64,000 bases of DNA from Diphasiastrum complanatum (GCA_029204225.1 CM055109.1:45095592-45159591), one strand, 5' to 3'; positions 46,551-56,339 are shown, counted from the first letter of the stretch. A program made the numbers and translations. Notes: generated by a model not told the origin, from the letters alone.

Positions 46551-46732
46551 TTTGATCTCATGTTGACACGATGCCGCTGTGGGGCCGAGGTTGTACACCA
46601 TGGCTCAAGAGTCCGCAGATGGAGATGCATTGTGGTGGGCTCTTCACAGGGTCACTCACCAGGGTTAGGGCTCACTTACTGCGGGTCAAAGGGCCAGATG
46701 GATGGGCATTGGGCATATCTGATTGCCCCAGG
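46551..46732 (+). pseudogene. hAT-B: BED zinc-finger exon, cut by G2
   Basis: After the acceptor TTTGCAG, the reading RWRCIV and, in the next frame, GLFTGSLTRVRAHLLRVKG then LGISDCPR matches the hAT-A BED finger (FTGNTSRVRAHLGG, GISVC). The exon is interrupted at 46732 by the G2 LTR and its target duplication CCAGG; hAT-B resumes at 52067. Frame changes inside the finger show decay beyond the insertion. Confidence 0.7.
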
Positions 46733-47398
46733 TGTTGCACACAAGCTCACAAAACCTAAGTAAATACACATAATTACCCAACAAATCCGTCAATTTATTA
46801 ATCTCAAGCAAATGTACATAGATCAACAAGCAAACATGAGAGCTCTCACAACCAGTATCCTCCCAACCATAGCTGCATAGGAATACCATAATGAGGAATG
46901 CCTGCCAAGGTTCACCCTATATCCCGTCAAGCACCCCTTAACCCTGACACATCCTAATGTCGACACATGGCAAACTCCATGCACAGCCGACACTTGCCAC
47001 TTGGCAGTACCCTGACACATAGGCAAGCTAGTAGGTAGACAGTCTGACATGTGTCACTCATGCATTGGACCAAGTGTCCCAATGAGCATATGACACGTCC
47101 TGTTGACCCGTCCATTGACCGTCCGACAAGTGTCACTCATGCACTGGACCAAGTGTCCCAGTGAGCATATGACACATGTCACGTTGACCGGTCAACCCTT
47201 CTTACTTTTTAGAAGGTCAGTCCAACAGACTCTCATGAAACCCAGTACCCCCTTGGCCATCTCGGATTTAGTCACTATAACAGATATTTACATTGCAATT
47301 CACAATTGTCTCCACAGGCCGGTGACTTAGCCATTTACAATTTAAGAATTACAATTTACTATTTACATTGGGCAAGGGGATTCAAAGTACATCTGACA
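46733..47398 (-). repeat. G2 3' LTR, 666 bp
   Basis: On the plus strand TGTTGCACACAAGC...ATCTGACA. Contains a duplicated 79-bp unit (GTGTCACTCATGCA at 47051 and 47130). G-box-like palindromes present in the 5' LTR are mutated here (TGACATGTGTCA, TGACACATGTCA), mostly by C/G to T/A changes. Confidence 0.92.
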
Positions 47399-47412
47399 TC
47401 CCTTCCCTCCTC
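47399..47412 (-). promoter_or_regulatory. G2 polypurine tract
   Basis: Minus strand GAGGAGGGAAGGGA immediately before the 3' LTR start TGTCAGATG. Confidence 0.88.
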
Positions 47413-47850
47413 AGATGACATCGTCCTCGATGGCAAAGTCTGGATACTGTGCATGCAACCCATGCGCGGTCTCCCAGGTAGCATCATTCAGAGGTCGTCC
47501 ATGCCATGCAACCAAGTACTCACAGAGCAAACGATTCCGCAACCATCTATGCCTCCGGTCCAATACTCTTGCTGGTCCATGCATCACCTCCCCATGCTCC
47601 TGAAACAATACAAGGCCATCATCAGCCAACAAGTTATCACCGTCATGTAAACCTCCTTTAAGCGTGAAACATGAAAAACAAGATGAACCTTACAACCAAT
47701 AGGCAAATCCAATTCATAAGCAACGCTATTAATCTTTTTAACAATTTTCCAAGGTCCACAGTATCTAGGTGACAACTTATAACACTTCCCTGTCTTTAGG
47801 GTTTTCGAATCCTTTGGAATCTTGAGAAATACCATATCTCCTTCCTCGAA
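47411..47850 (-). pseudogene. G2: integrase C-terminus, GPY/F module and chromodomain
   Basis: Right to left: EFEEGDMVFLKIPKDSKTLK, CYKLSPRYCGPWKIVKKINS (GPY/F module; GPW here), VFHVSRLKEV; then after a 1-base shift GDNLLADDGLVLFQEHGEVM and a chromodomain, RVLDRRHRWLRNRLLCEYLV, AWHGRPLNDATWE, ending at 47411. Aromatic cage positions (Y of EYLV, W of AWHG, W of ATWE) are visible. A stop after DRTP separates it from the main integrase frame. In chromoviruses this domain guides integration to marked chromatin. Confidence 0.87.
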
Positions 47851-47853
47851 CTC

Positions 47854-49227
47854 TCATGGCGTACGATCCAGATAAGCATATGACTTTGCCCGATCCATCG
47901 CCGCTTTTACATTTTCCTTTGCTAACTCCAACATATGTTGCATGTGAGTTAGAAATTCCATAGCACTAGGTGTCTTATGAGGCATACCTATAGTAACTAG
48001 ACTCGCTAGTCTAAAACTATAATTTAGCTCGAAAGGACTCATCTTCGTAGATGTATTCTTTTTATCATTATAGGCAAACTCCAACAATGGTAGGTAACGT
48101 TCCCATTGCGTTTGCCTTTCACTAACATACGCCCTACGCATGTCTTCCAAGGTTTGGTTAACTCTCTCAGTCTGCCCATCTGTTTCAGGATGATCAGAAC
48201 TACTCATTCCCAACTGCACCTCTAACTTCTCAAATACTGCAGTCCAAAAATTGCCAGTAAAACAAGAATCCCTGTCAGACACAATGGATCTAGGTAATCC
48301 ATGAAGTCTAAATACATGTTGTATAAACAAGTCAGCCGTACCAGGTGCATCAATCTTATTACTAGTTGGGATAAAATGAGCCATTTTTGTGAGTCTGTCA
48401 ACCACAACTAGGATAGTATTATGTTGTTGCTGCGTATGCGGTAAACATGTAATAAAGTCCATGGAAATACTCTCCCATCTCCCTTCTGGTATAAATAATG
48501 GGCGTAATAATCCAAGAACTTTAATCCTTTCAGCCTTATTAACTTGACACTTAAAACAATGTGTCACATAATGGTTTACTTCTTTCTTAAGTCTAGACCA
48601 CCAAAAGTTACGTCGTATCAACTCATAGGTCCTATCCACACCAGGATTACCAGCACTAGGTCTATCGTGACAGAGATGCAAGATCCTCTTTCGCAGCACA
48701 TCACAAGCTGGAATAAGAGCCTTGCCATTTCTCATCACTATTCCATCTTCTATGGAATACTTAAGATAAGTGCGAACCAAGGTAGAAGGGCTCTCCTCTT
48801 GAGACTCTGCATGGCCATGACCCACTTCTTGTTCCACTTTCTTACAGTGAGGATCTTCCTGCTGAGCCTTTCTCATCTCAGATAGTAAGTCATTCTCATT
48901 GACTACAAATGACATCTGATACACCACACGAGATAGTGCATCTGCCACACGATTCTCGGCACGTTTCTTGTACCAAATCTCCATTAGGAATTCCTGCATG
49001 AGCTCAGACCATCTGGCTTGCTGGCCTCTAAGGTCTGGCTGCTTACAAAAGTATCTCAAGGTATCATGATCAGTGAATACCTCAAATTCCGATCCATACA
49101 GATATTGCCTCCATGCCTTTAATGCATGAACTATGGCATACAACTCCTTTTCATGAGTTGGATAATTTTTCTGAGCAGGGTTGAGCTTCTTGCTCTCAAA
49201 GGCCACATGCCTACCCTCTTGCATCAA
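47854..49227 (-). CDS. G2: RNase H-integrase open frame, 457 aa
   Basis: Longest intact retroelement frame in the window. RNase H: residues 1-100, with KEL (Glu 28), FTDHDTL (Asp 53) and VADALSR (Asp 96); the first catalytic Asp lies upstream across a frameshift (DTDASDIA at about 49255). Integrase zinc domain: His 187, then Asn 194 where the second His (GHPG) is expected, Cys 224 and Cys 227. Core: Asp 257 (SISMDFITCLP), Asp 318 (IVSDRDSCF) and Glu 354 (GQTERVNQT), a D,D(35)E triad with all three residues present. The start Met is only the first Met in the frame, not a true start; the frame opens within pol. So the core looks intact although the zinc finger has lost a ligand. Confidence 0.85.
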   Translation of the reverse strand: MMQEGRHVAFESKKLNPAQKNYPTHEKELYAIVHALKAWRQYLYGSEFEVFTDHDTLRYFCKQPDLRGQQARWSELMQEFLMEIWYKKRAENRVADALSRVVYQMSFVVNENDLLSEMRKAQQEDPHCKKVEQEVGHGHAESQEESPSTLVRTYLKYSIEDGIVMRNGKALIPACDVLRKRILHLCHDRPSAGNPGVDRTYELIRRNFWWSRLKKEVNHYVTHCFKCQVNKAERIKVLGLLRPLFIPEGRWESISMDFITCLPHTQQQHNTILVVVDRLTKMAHFIPTSNKIDAPGTADLFIQHVFRLHGLPRSIVSDRDSCFTGNFWTAVFEKLEVQLGMSSSDHPETDGQTERVNQTLEDMRRAYVSERQTQWERYLPLLEFAYNDKKNTSTKMSPFELNYSFRLASLVTIGMPHKTPSAMEFLTHMQHMLELAKENVKAAMDRAKSYAYLDRTP

Positions 49228-50542
49228 ACAGCTCCCACAGCAATGTCACTCGCATCTGTATCTATAACATAGGGCTTTTGAGGGTCTACAATCTTTAGAG
49301 TGACGCACTCAGCAATAGCTTGCTTCAACTGATCAAAGCTTGCTTGCTGTAGTTCAGTCCACTGACCAAATCTATTCTTTTGAGTCAAATCAGTCAAAGG
49401 TGCTGCAATATAGGAGTATTTCTTAACATATTTTCTATAGAACACTTCCAATCCAAGAAAAGAACGAAGTACTGTCAAATCAGCTGGCACAGGCCATGCA
49501 ACGATCACAACAACCTTCTTAGGATCTGGCCTTACTCATCAGCAGACACTACATGACCAAGATACTCAATCTCTTTTTTAAACAATTCACTTTTTTTATT
49601 ATTGGCAAACAAAGTGTTCTCCCTCAAAGTAGACAACACAATCATAAGGTGAGCCCTATGCTTGACCTCACCTGCATTGTAAGTCAGAAGGTCATCAACA
49701 AAGTTTACGACAAACTTACCCATATACGGTCTGAGCACATCATTCATCATCATCATGAATGTAGCTGGGGCATTAGTCAATCCAGATGGCATCACAAGAT
49801 ACTCTTAGTGACCGAATTGAGTTCTGAAGGCAGTCTTGTGTACATCCTCTTCACGAACTCTAACCTGATGGTATCCACTCTTCAGGTCTATTTTACTGAA
49901 CACAGTGGCACCTGACAAGGCATCAAGCAAATCATATTTATGTGGCATAGGATATCGATGTTTAACAATTATCTTGTTCAAACCTCGATAATCCACACAC
50001 ATACACCATGATCCATCCTTCTTTTTTACAAGAATGATCGGAGAGGCAAAAGGGGAATAACTAGGTCGTATCTGCCCCTTGGCCAGATAATCATCGACCA
50101 TCCTTCTCACTTCCTCTTCCTCCTTAAGACTCATTCTGTAAGGACGTCTATTGACAGGATAAGATCCGGGTATTAATTCAATCTTATGTTCAACATTTCT
50201 CTTAGGAGGTAAAACAGATGGAAGATCATCTATGAACACATCTGAAAACTCTCTCCTAATCTCTTGATCCAAATTGGCAATAGTATTGGTTTGCACACAC
50301 TGCATGCTACTCTGACTAGTATTAGTAGACATATCAAGTAGAAAGCAAACACTCATGTACTCACAATGGATCCTACGCAACTGCATAGCTGAAACAAGCG
50401 GTCCAAGAGGCACATCCCGCTCACCACGAAGGGAATGCATCACACCATCAAACTGGAACTCATACACATGAGTATCCCAGGCTACGTGTGGCTTCTGCAT
50501 CGTGTGCCAAAAAATGCCCAACACCACCATCAAACCGCGCAA
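49224..50542 (-). pseudogene. G2: reverse transcriptase
   Basis: Right to left: linker CEYMSVCFLLDMSTN; RT entry [89 protein letters not shown]; a stop at about 49807; MPSGLTNAPATFMMMMNDVL, FVVNFVDDLLTYN (catalytic FVDD, about 49710), KKEIEYLGHVVSADE; frameshift at about 49530; then VLRSFLGLEVFYRKYVKKYS and the start of RNase H. One stop and two frameshifts are the only breaks, so this is the best-preserved RT here. Confidence 0.88.
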
Positions 50543-50870
50543 GTCGTGTTATCTCAAAATCCAACTCTTTTGTGTAACTTTGTATAGTTAGTGGAATGCC
50601 CACAACCCTCTTATCCCAAATCTCTGTACCCTTTCCATCAGCCATTTCCACTATGTACTGGTACTGGGATGGTTGAGTATTCACACCTAACTTCCGTACC
50701 AAAGTTGAATTCAACACATTATGAGAGGACCCAGTGTCAAATAGAACCTGAACATCTCTACCACACTCGCATAACAATAAGAGAAGTGTTAGGAAATTGA
50801 TACCCCTGGCGAGCCGATTTTGACAAAAGCGCTGGTGGAGCCGTGTCCACTCTCCTGACCACCGAAACAT
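50460..50870 (-). pseudogene. G2: aspartic protease
   Basis: VLFDTGSSHNVLNSTLVRKL (catalytic D-T-G, about 50745) and VEMADGKGTEIWDKRVVGIP, QSYTKELDFEITRLARFDGG, then in another frame a WHTMQKPHVAWDTHVYEFQF stretch that continues into RT. Catalytic Asp is intact. It overlaps the RT frame at 50460-50542 in a different frame, which reflects a small frameshift in the polyprotein. Confidence 0.8.
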
Positions 50871-50978
50871 TCATGAGGCGTGCAACATCTAGATTGGCTT
50901 CCTGCTCGATCTCTTCCACTATCATAGGGTCATCACCCTGGTTCATCTGGTCCACCTGAAGATTATATGTGGTCCGCA

Positions 50979-51407
50979 TCAAGTTCCGTGGACATTCCTT
51001 CCACCTATGTTTTCCCAAACATCCAAAATAGAGGTTCTCCCTCTTTGCATGTTCTTGGTCCTAAGGCGACAACATTGAAGGATGCTGACCCTTTTGGGCA
51101 TTGGGCTGCCCATACAACCCTTTGCCTTTTGGGGCCCCTGCACCCTTCTTCTTTTGGTCACCTCGAGCTTGCCACTGATTGGTTTGACCTTCAAACTTTC
51201 TCTTTTTGTTCCATTTGCCCTTGCGCGGCGCAATAGAAAATGCTCAAAGGCTGCCAGAAGATCAACAATCCACCATAGGGCTTCAATCTGGTATCTTATG
51301 GGCTCCAAATCTGCCAACAGATCACCTGCAGTAGGGCGCTGGCTCTCCAAGAATGCTCCAAACCCTAACTGAAGATGCCAAATCCCACACACGTCTTGAA
51401 AGCAACT
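50979..51407 (-). pseudogene. G2: gag remnant with zinc knuckle, capsid lost
   Basis: Between the primer site and the protease only a short gag remains: RKGKWNKKRKFEGQTNQWQA-like basic sequence and a knuckle YFGCLGKHRWKEC at about 51030-50990 (first Cys now Tyr; C-X3-H spacing as in G1 and G3). The capsid segment present in G1 and G3 (for example EYVDRYREALLRIP in G1) is absent. Hence G2 would have needed capsid from a relative. Confidence 0.75.
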
Positions 51408-51419
51408 GCTCTGATACCA
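51408..51419 (-). promoter_or_regulatory. G2 primer binding site (initiator Met tRNA)
   Basis: Minus strand TGGTATCAGAGC, two bases inside the 5' LTR edge at 51422. Confidence 0.93.
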
Positions 51420-51421
51420 AA

Positions 51422-52061
51422 TGTTGCACACAAGCTCACAAAACCTAAGTAAATACACATAATTACCTAGCATATCCGTCACTTTATCAATCTCAAGCAA
51501 ATGTACATAGATCAACAAGCAAACATGAGAGCTCTGCTGCCAGTATCCTCCCAACCATAGCTGCATAGGAATACCATAATGAGGAACGCCTGACCAGGCT
51601 CACACTATATCCCCTCAAGCACCCCTTAACCCTGACACATCCTAACATCGACACATGGCAAACTCCATGCACAGCCGACACTTGCCACTTGGCAGTACCC
51701 TGACACCTGACACGTGTCACTCATGCATTGGACCAAGTGTCCCAATGAGCATATGACACGTCCTGTTGACCCGTCCATTGACCGTCCGACAAGTGTCACT
51801 CATGCACTGGACGAAGTGTCCCAGTGAGCACATGACACGTGTCACGTTGACCGGTCAACCCTTCCTACTTTTTAGGAGGTCAGTCCAGCAGACTCTCATG
51901 AGACCCAGTACCCCCTTGGCCATCTCGGATTTAGTCACTATAACAGATAATTACATTGCAATTTATAATTGTCTCCACAAGCCGGTGACTTAGCCATTTA
52001 CAATTTAATAATTACAATTTACCATTTACATTGGGCAAGGGGATTCAAAGTACATGTGACA
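51422..52061 (-). repeat. G2 5' LTR, 640 bp
   Basis: Partner of 46733-47398. Holds two perfect palindromes TGACACGTGTCA (51708-51719, 51833-51844) around the G-box core CACGTG and the duplicated 79-bp unit. As the upstream LTR this copy would carry the promoter. Confidence 0.92.
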
Positions 52062-52066
52062 CCAGG

Positions 52067-53390
52067 GGACATGTCCTGCCAGAGAGAATGACACCCCTCG
52101 AGGACAATCAAACACACCCACAAATCAACCATCCATTGGGCATGCTAGACCATGAGCACTAGTGAAGGATGCATTGCAGCGGATGGTTTCTAGGGAGACC
52201 TTCGGGGACTTTAGAGGCATCGCACATGCGACGTTTTTCCAGCCCACTATGTTTGGTGCTGAGCTCTGGACACACGCTAAGGAGATTGTTGAGGTCCTTC
52301 GACCCATTTTCCTTGTGCTGTGCCTGGAAGACTGTGAGGGGTGCACTCTCGGTCTCATTTACGAGTTCATGGACCACGTCAGCGAGGCAATTCACACATC
52401 GGCCTTGGCCGAGGACATGTATGACTCTTCAATGTCTAGTTTGTTGTTTCTCACTCAATTTTGTTGCGTTTCTTTTATGTTACGGTGCACGATTATTGTA
52501 ATTTCTCTGTTGCAAGAGGGACGAGATCTCGCAGATATGGGAGGCCAGATGGGACTACTTCCACCGACCCATCCACGTCGTAGCCCACATGTTGCACCCC
52601 TTGTGGTGCTCTACCAGGGATTTGGACGATCAGGAGTTGTATCAGGGATGGATGGATTACACGGAGCGCGTATGGCCCGGATCAAGAGTTGCACCGGGGA
52701 TGGGTGGATTACTCGGAGCGCGTATGGCCCGGACCAGTTATGTGTGAGAAATCGCTTGGTAGTCTAAATACTGCAATAGTGTACTCATTGCTAGTGTGTG
52801 AATTTGAGGGGACTTACACGTGCCATGTTTCTTCTGCCAACAAGTCTGATGCTCAAGAACATTGCACGCCAGTTGATGACATTTGAGCGCGGCCAGTTTC
52901 CTTTTGATGGAGAGCAGCGTCGGCTGAGGGAGGATCAGTTGAAGCCCGTTATGTGGTGGAGCTACCATGAGCGCAGCACGAGCGACCTGCGGCGATTGGC
53001 CGAGAGAGTCCTTGCACAGGAGTGTTCAGCATCCGCTTGTGAGCGGAATTGGAGCACCTGGGCCTTGTATCACACGCAGAAGAGGAACAGGCTATCCATC
53101 GAGCAATGTAGGCGGTTGGTGTTTGTGAACACCAACGACCGTATGCTGAGGTGCACACACGGAGGGGCCAGATGCTCAAGGTCACATTATTATCCCTTGT
53201 TTCTGGCTATGCTTTGACGAATTGAATTGCTTTCAAAATATGCAATGAATTGCAAAATACCTGCCTGACAACAATGTATTGTTTTTGGTTGCAGGTGAAC
53301 CCTGACTCTTGCTTGGTGGACTTGGCAGCTACTGCTCCTTGGGCACCACCCACGCAGGAGGAGATGGATGATGAGATCTATAGAGAGTTT
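52067..53390 (+). pseudogene. hAT-B: central and hATC exons
   Basis: Continuation of hAT-B after G2. 52148-52420: HAKEIVEVLRPIFLVLCLED, GCTLGLIYEFMDHVSEA (hAT-A: GCTMGLIYEFMDR). Intron-like gap, acceptor near 52531, then IWEARWDYFHRPIHVVAHML and a 52-base tandem duplication (units from 52634 and 52686) that breaks the frame. After another intron, MTFERGQFPFDGEQRRLRED, MWWSYHERSTSDLRRLAERV, CSASACERNWSTWALYHTQK, RNRLSIEQCRRLVFVNTN (hATC dimerisation domain, 52880-53150). Last exon begins after TTGCAG at 53295: VNPDSCLVDLAAT, to IYREF, where L inserts. The DUF659 part is missing between the BED exon and 52148. Confidence 0.85.
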
Positions 53391-54239
53391 TGTGAAAGTA
53401 CAGCAAAAAGGACCAAGAATGGATCCAAATCAGATCCACAAGTGTGATTGGGTGCTAGATTAGATTGATCTACCAATCTACACTAGATTAGATAGCACTA
53501 GATCAAATCTACATCAACAAATCTAACAAGAACAATCAAATATGATCAAAACTTGTACTTGCTAGTTTCACACATGTAAAGACCTGTCAGAGTACGGACT
53601 ACCAGCAAATAATGAAGTACACTAAGCTTAGAAACCATCAGAAGCATTAAATCACAAGCCAAATGGAGAGATTACTCAAGAAATGCACCAAAACCAAGAT
53701 TTAGCTTTCTTGTCAATTATGGCCAAATGAGCCACCATATATACACAAGAGCTGATGCTTACTCAGCTGATTTGGCACGTGTGAGAGTGCCTACTCATCA
53801 AAGGATCCACCAATAATCATCAATATGGCACATGGACCAAGTTTCCGAACTTATAGCCACCTCCCTTGATTTTAGGCAATTTTCCTAATTTATAGGGACC
53901 TGCACAAATATCTACTACAAGTTGGATCTCACCTACTACTGATGTTTTAACACATATGAGCAGTCCTTGGCACGTGTGAGATCACTCCTATCCATGTGAA
54001 ATAGCTTTTCCTACCAATAACATGATGCCAAGTGGCATATAGCTAGAAAACTAGATTTTGGCCATTTTAGCCACTAGATCTCAAATGAAATGGTATGTAC
54101 AACCTATATGACTCATCTAAATGATAAATGTATTTATTTCACACGTGGGAACAGGCTCCACACATGTCTAATGATGATATGTACTAGTCATAATGGTATT
54201 TACAAGATTTGATCAAGTTAGCTTTTGCCAATTTTAACA
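53391..54239 (-). repeat. L 3' LTR, 849 bp
   Basis: Plus strand TGTGAAAGTACAGC...CAATTTTAACA. Contains CACGTG G-boxes at 53776, 53971 and 54142. Compared with the 5' LTR it has scattered point changes, for example CAGAAGCATTAAAT against TAGAAGCATAAAAT, and a few small indels. Confidence 0.93.
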
Positions 54240-54252
54240 CTCCTCCTCAAAA
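54240..54252 (-). promoter_or_regulatory. L polypurine tract
   Basis: Minus strand TTTTGAGGAGGAG directly before the 3' LTR start TGTTAAAATTGG. Confidence 0.8.
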
Positions 54253-54375
54253 CTAACTTGATAAAAGCATGATGATGTTAAGCTTCACGCCATGGGCTGA
54301 ATTGGTCTTCAAATATGGATCCTTGCTGGTTCAAAGGTGTGAAGATCAGCCAATGAGGTTGATGTCGATCCGAAA

Positions 54376-55578
54376 TCACCATATCCATGATAGTGCCTCT
54401 TTGATGTTGACTTCTTTGATGAACTTGAGAGCTTTGCAATACTTGATTGATTTGTTCCATCCTTGAAACATATGGTTGATCCAAAAGCTCCTCCTCCTTG
54501 AAAATAGCTGCAACTCCATGATAAAATAAAGAGTCTTTATTGACTCATAAGGATCACAAAGATCCAACATCATGTTACCAAGATCTCGAGAATTAGGCTC
54601 ATCAACATTGGCAAGACTATGCATGCTATAATAACAAAGAGTTTGCATCATATCTCCATGCTTGATTACCATGCTAATCTCAGATCTAATGAGGCTAAAT
54701 ACTTCATTATGGAGATAAGTTTCCTTAGAGGATGATTCACTTACTCTCATAAAGAGTTTACAATTTGCCTCAATACATGAAAAAAGACAATTTTTCACAC
54801 TATGAGTGGACAAATCACTCTTGCTCTTGCAAGACTCAAGAGCATACATTTGATGAAATAACCATTTGCTTTCTAATTGATCTAAAATAAATTTAATATC
54901 ATTAAGAACATCAACTATGTTCTCAAGAGAGACACCATACTCAACTAGTATTGCTTTACTCCAACTTTGGGATGCAAAAGTCTCACTAAAGCAAATTGAT
55001 TCACCAAATGACATAAGAGAAGCAAGCATGAGATGTATACCACTTGAAATGTGCTCCTCTTTCCCTTGAAATGTGAGCCATATGAGCTCAAACATGTCTC
55101 TTGATATTCTTCTTGTAATCATAACTTGAGAAGGACTCTCCTCCTCAATCCTTGGCACACTTGAACCTCGAGATGACTCCTCAAGATCAACTCCTTGGTG
55201 CTCCTCCTTGATGGAAATCCGAGACCTCCATGTCTCAAAATGATCACAACAAACATGATCATATAATGTGCACTTCATATGATTATCAACATTACTTATG
55301 CTAGAACCATAAGTCCAAAAATCACCACAACTTGGCATGATTTTTCTAATATTGAAATCAAGAAGTATTTCCATCTCAATAAGGCTAACTACTTGCTTAT
55401 GGATATAAGTGTCCACTTTGGATGCTTCACTTATTCTCATAAGAAGTTTACAGCTTGCCTTTAAAATTGAAAATTTACAATCTTCAACATTATGAATGAA
55501 CACATCATTCATGACCTTATTGAAACCAACAAAAAATACATTATGAAGACATTTCCATTTCCTTGACTTCATATTCAA
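54376..55578 (-). CDS. L: orphan 400-aa protein with internal duplication
   Basis: Intact frame, not recognised. Two homologous parts: residues about 10-80 (KVMNDVFIHNVEDCKFSILK, ASCKLLMRISEASKVDTYIH, VVSLIEMEI) and about 255-310 (LSTHSVKNCLFSCIEA, NCKLFMRVSESSSKETYLHN, VFSLIRSEIS). Period about 685 bases in DNA. The part before the second copy (ASLMSFGESICFSETFASQS) matches the end of the neighbouring frame at 55632-56339 (ALMKSYEKLFCFEEIFVSQG), so the whole unit is duplicated. No zinc knuckle, protease, RT or membrane segment; Cys- and Ser-rich, mostly helical. It lies downstream of the gag-like frame in the same element. Function unknown; could be an extra capsid-related or captured host protein. 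Confidence 0.6.
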   Translation of the reverse strand: MNMKSRKWKCLHNVFFVGFNKVMNDVFIHNVEDCKFSILKASCKLLMRISEASKVDTYIHKQVVSLIEMEILLDFNIRKIMPSCGDFWTYGSSISNVDNHMKCTLYDHVCCDHFETWRSRISIKEEHQGVDLEESSRGSSVPRIEEESPSQVMITRRISRDMFELIWLTFQGKEEHISSGIHLMLASLMSFGESICFSETFASQSWSKAILVEYGVSLENIVDVLNDIKFILDQLESKWLFHQMYALESCKSKSDLSTHSVKNCLFSCIEANCKLFMRVSESSSKETYLHNEVFSLIRSEISMVIKHGDMMQTLCYYSMHSLANVDEPNSRDLGNMMLDLCDPYESIKTLYFIMELQLFSRRRSFWINHMFQGWNKSIKYCKALKFIKEVNIKEALSWIW

Positions 55579-55631
55579 TGTAAGTTTACAAGGAAAACAT
55601 GCTTTGCTATCTATTCAGGCATCACACTCAA

Positions 55632-56339
55632 CTAGTATTGCCTTAATCCACCTTGAGATACAAAAATCTCTTCAAAGCAAAATAGTTTTTCATAAGATTT
55701 CATGAGAGCATAAATGAAACTATTTTCATTTTGTGATTGCTCCTCCTTAATCTTTCTTGGTTTCTCTTGGATCATAACAATAAATTTGAGCTTTTCTAAA
55801 GTTCTAAGCAAAATGCTTTTCAAGGACATGAAATAAATCCAAGTGGCATTAATGAAAGTGACATTTATCTTTGCATCTTGAACCAAAAAATTCACTTTCA
55901 AATGCAAAACTTCAAAAGGTTTGAAATGTGTGATGATGGACTTTTGAAGACAAATCTTGTAAGTCCTTGTGAGACTCCAAGCCTCATGCATCTTTCCACA
56001 AAGGAAACACCTTTCCTTGGATTTGTCCTTCTTGCCTTTGCACTTTGAACTTGAAGCTCCATCCTTCACCTCGGCCCCCTTGCTTTGGTTCTCCTTGGAT
56101 GGATTGGTCTTCATTTTGTAGCATCTTGAGACAAAACAATCTCTCTTGCCACAAAGGTTGCATTTAGGATCCTTACTTGCCTCCAATAGGTTGCCACCTA
56201 TTGATGCCATGATGAGGAAGTAAAACCTAGTGATATGACTTTTCAAAATGTAATTTGTGACTCTCAAGAGACTAGATTTGAACACATTCAACAATCTAGA
56301 AGGATCTACACAAGATCTAGACCACAAATTTTGAATCAT
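55632..56339 (-). CDS. L: gag-like protein with two Cys-rich knuckles
   Basis: 235 residues. After about 50 residues the sequence from MASIGGNLLEASKDP carries CNLCGKRDCFVSRC, shaped like a knuckle but C-X2-C-X4-C-X4-C (His is Cys), then a Lys/Ser/Gly-rich stretch (KGAEVKDGASSSKCKGKKDK) and CFLCGKMHEAWSLT with a later Cys, a second imperfect knuckle. A nucleocapsid-like role is an inference from the knuckles, basic linker and position. The C-terminal part (SFIYALMKSYEKLFCFEEIF) is homologous to part of the next frame (see 54376-55578). A stop at 55632 separates the two; they may once have been one ORF. MASIGG at about 56210 may be the true start. Confidence 0.55.
   Translation of the reverse strand: MIQNLWSRSCVDPSRLLNVFKSSLLRVTNYILKSHITRFYFLIMASIGGNLLEASKDPKCNLCGKRDCFVSRCYKMKTNPSKENQSKGAEVKDGASSSKCKGKKDKSKERCFLCGKMHEAWSLTRTYKICLQKSIITHFKPFEVLHLKVNFLVQDAKINVTFINATWIYFMSLKSILLRTLEKLKFIVMIQEKPRKIKEEQSQNENSFIYALMKSYEKLFCFEEIFVSQGGLRQY

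Larger units (their letters stand above)
46733..52061 (-). mobile_element. G2: full-length chromovirus (Ty3/gypsy) inside hAT-B
   Basis: A complete LTR retrotransposon in minus orientation: 3' LTR 46733-47398, polypurine tract, integrase with chromodomain, RNase H, RT, protease, zinc knuckle, primer site, 5' LTR 51422-52061. Flanked by a perfect 5-bp duplication, CCAGG at 46728-46732 and 52062-52066. Length 5329 bases. It has lost most of the gag capsid region: only about 400 bases separate the PBS from the knuckle. Stops and frameshifts in pol mean it cannot move on its own now. LTRs differ by point changes and one indel of about 25 bases, so insertion is not recent but is much younger than G1 or G3. 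Confidence 0.93.
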
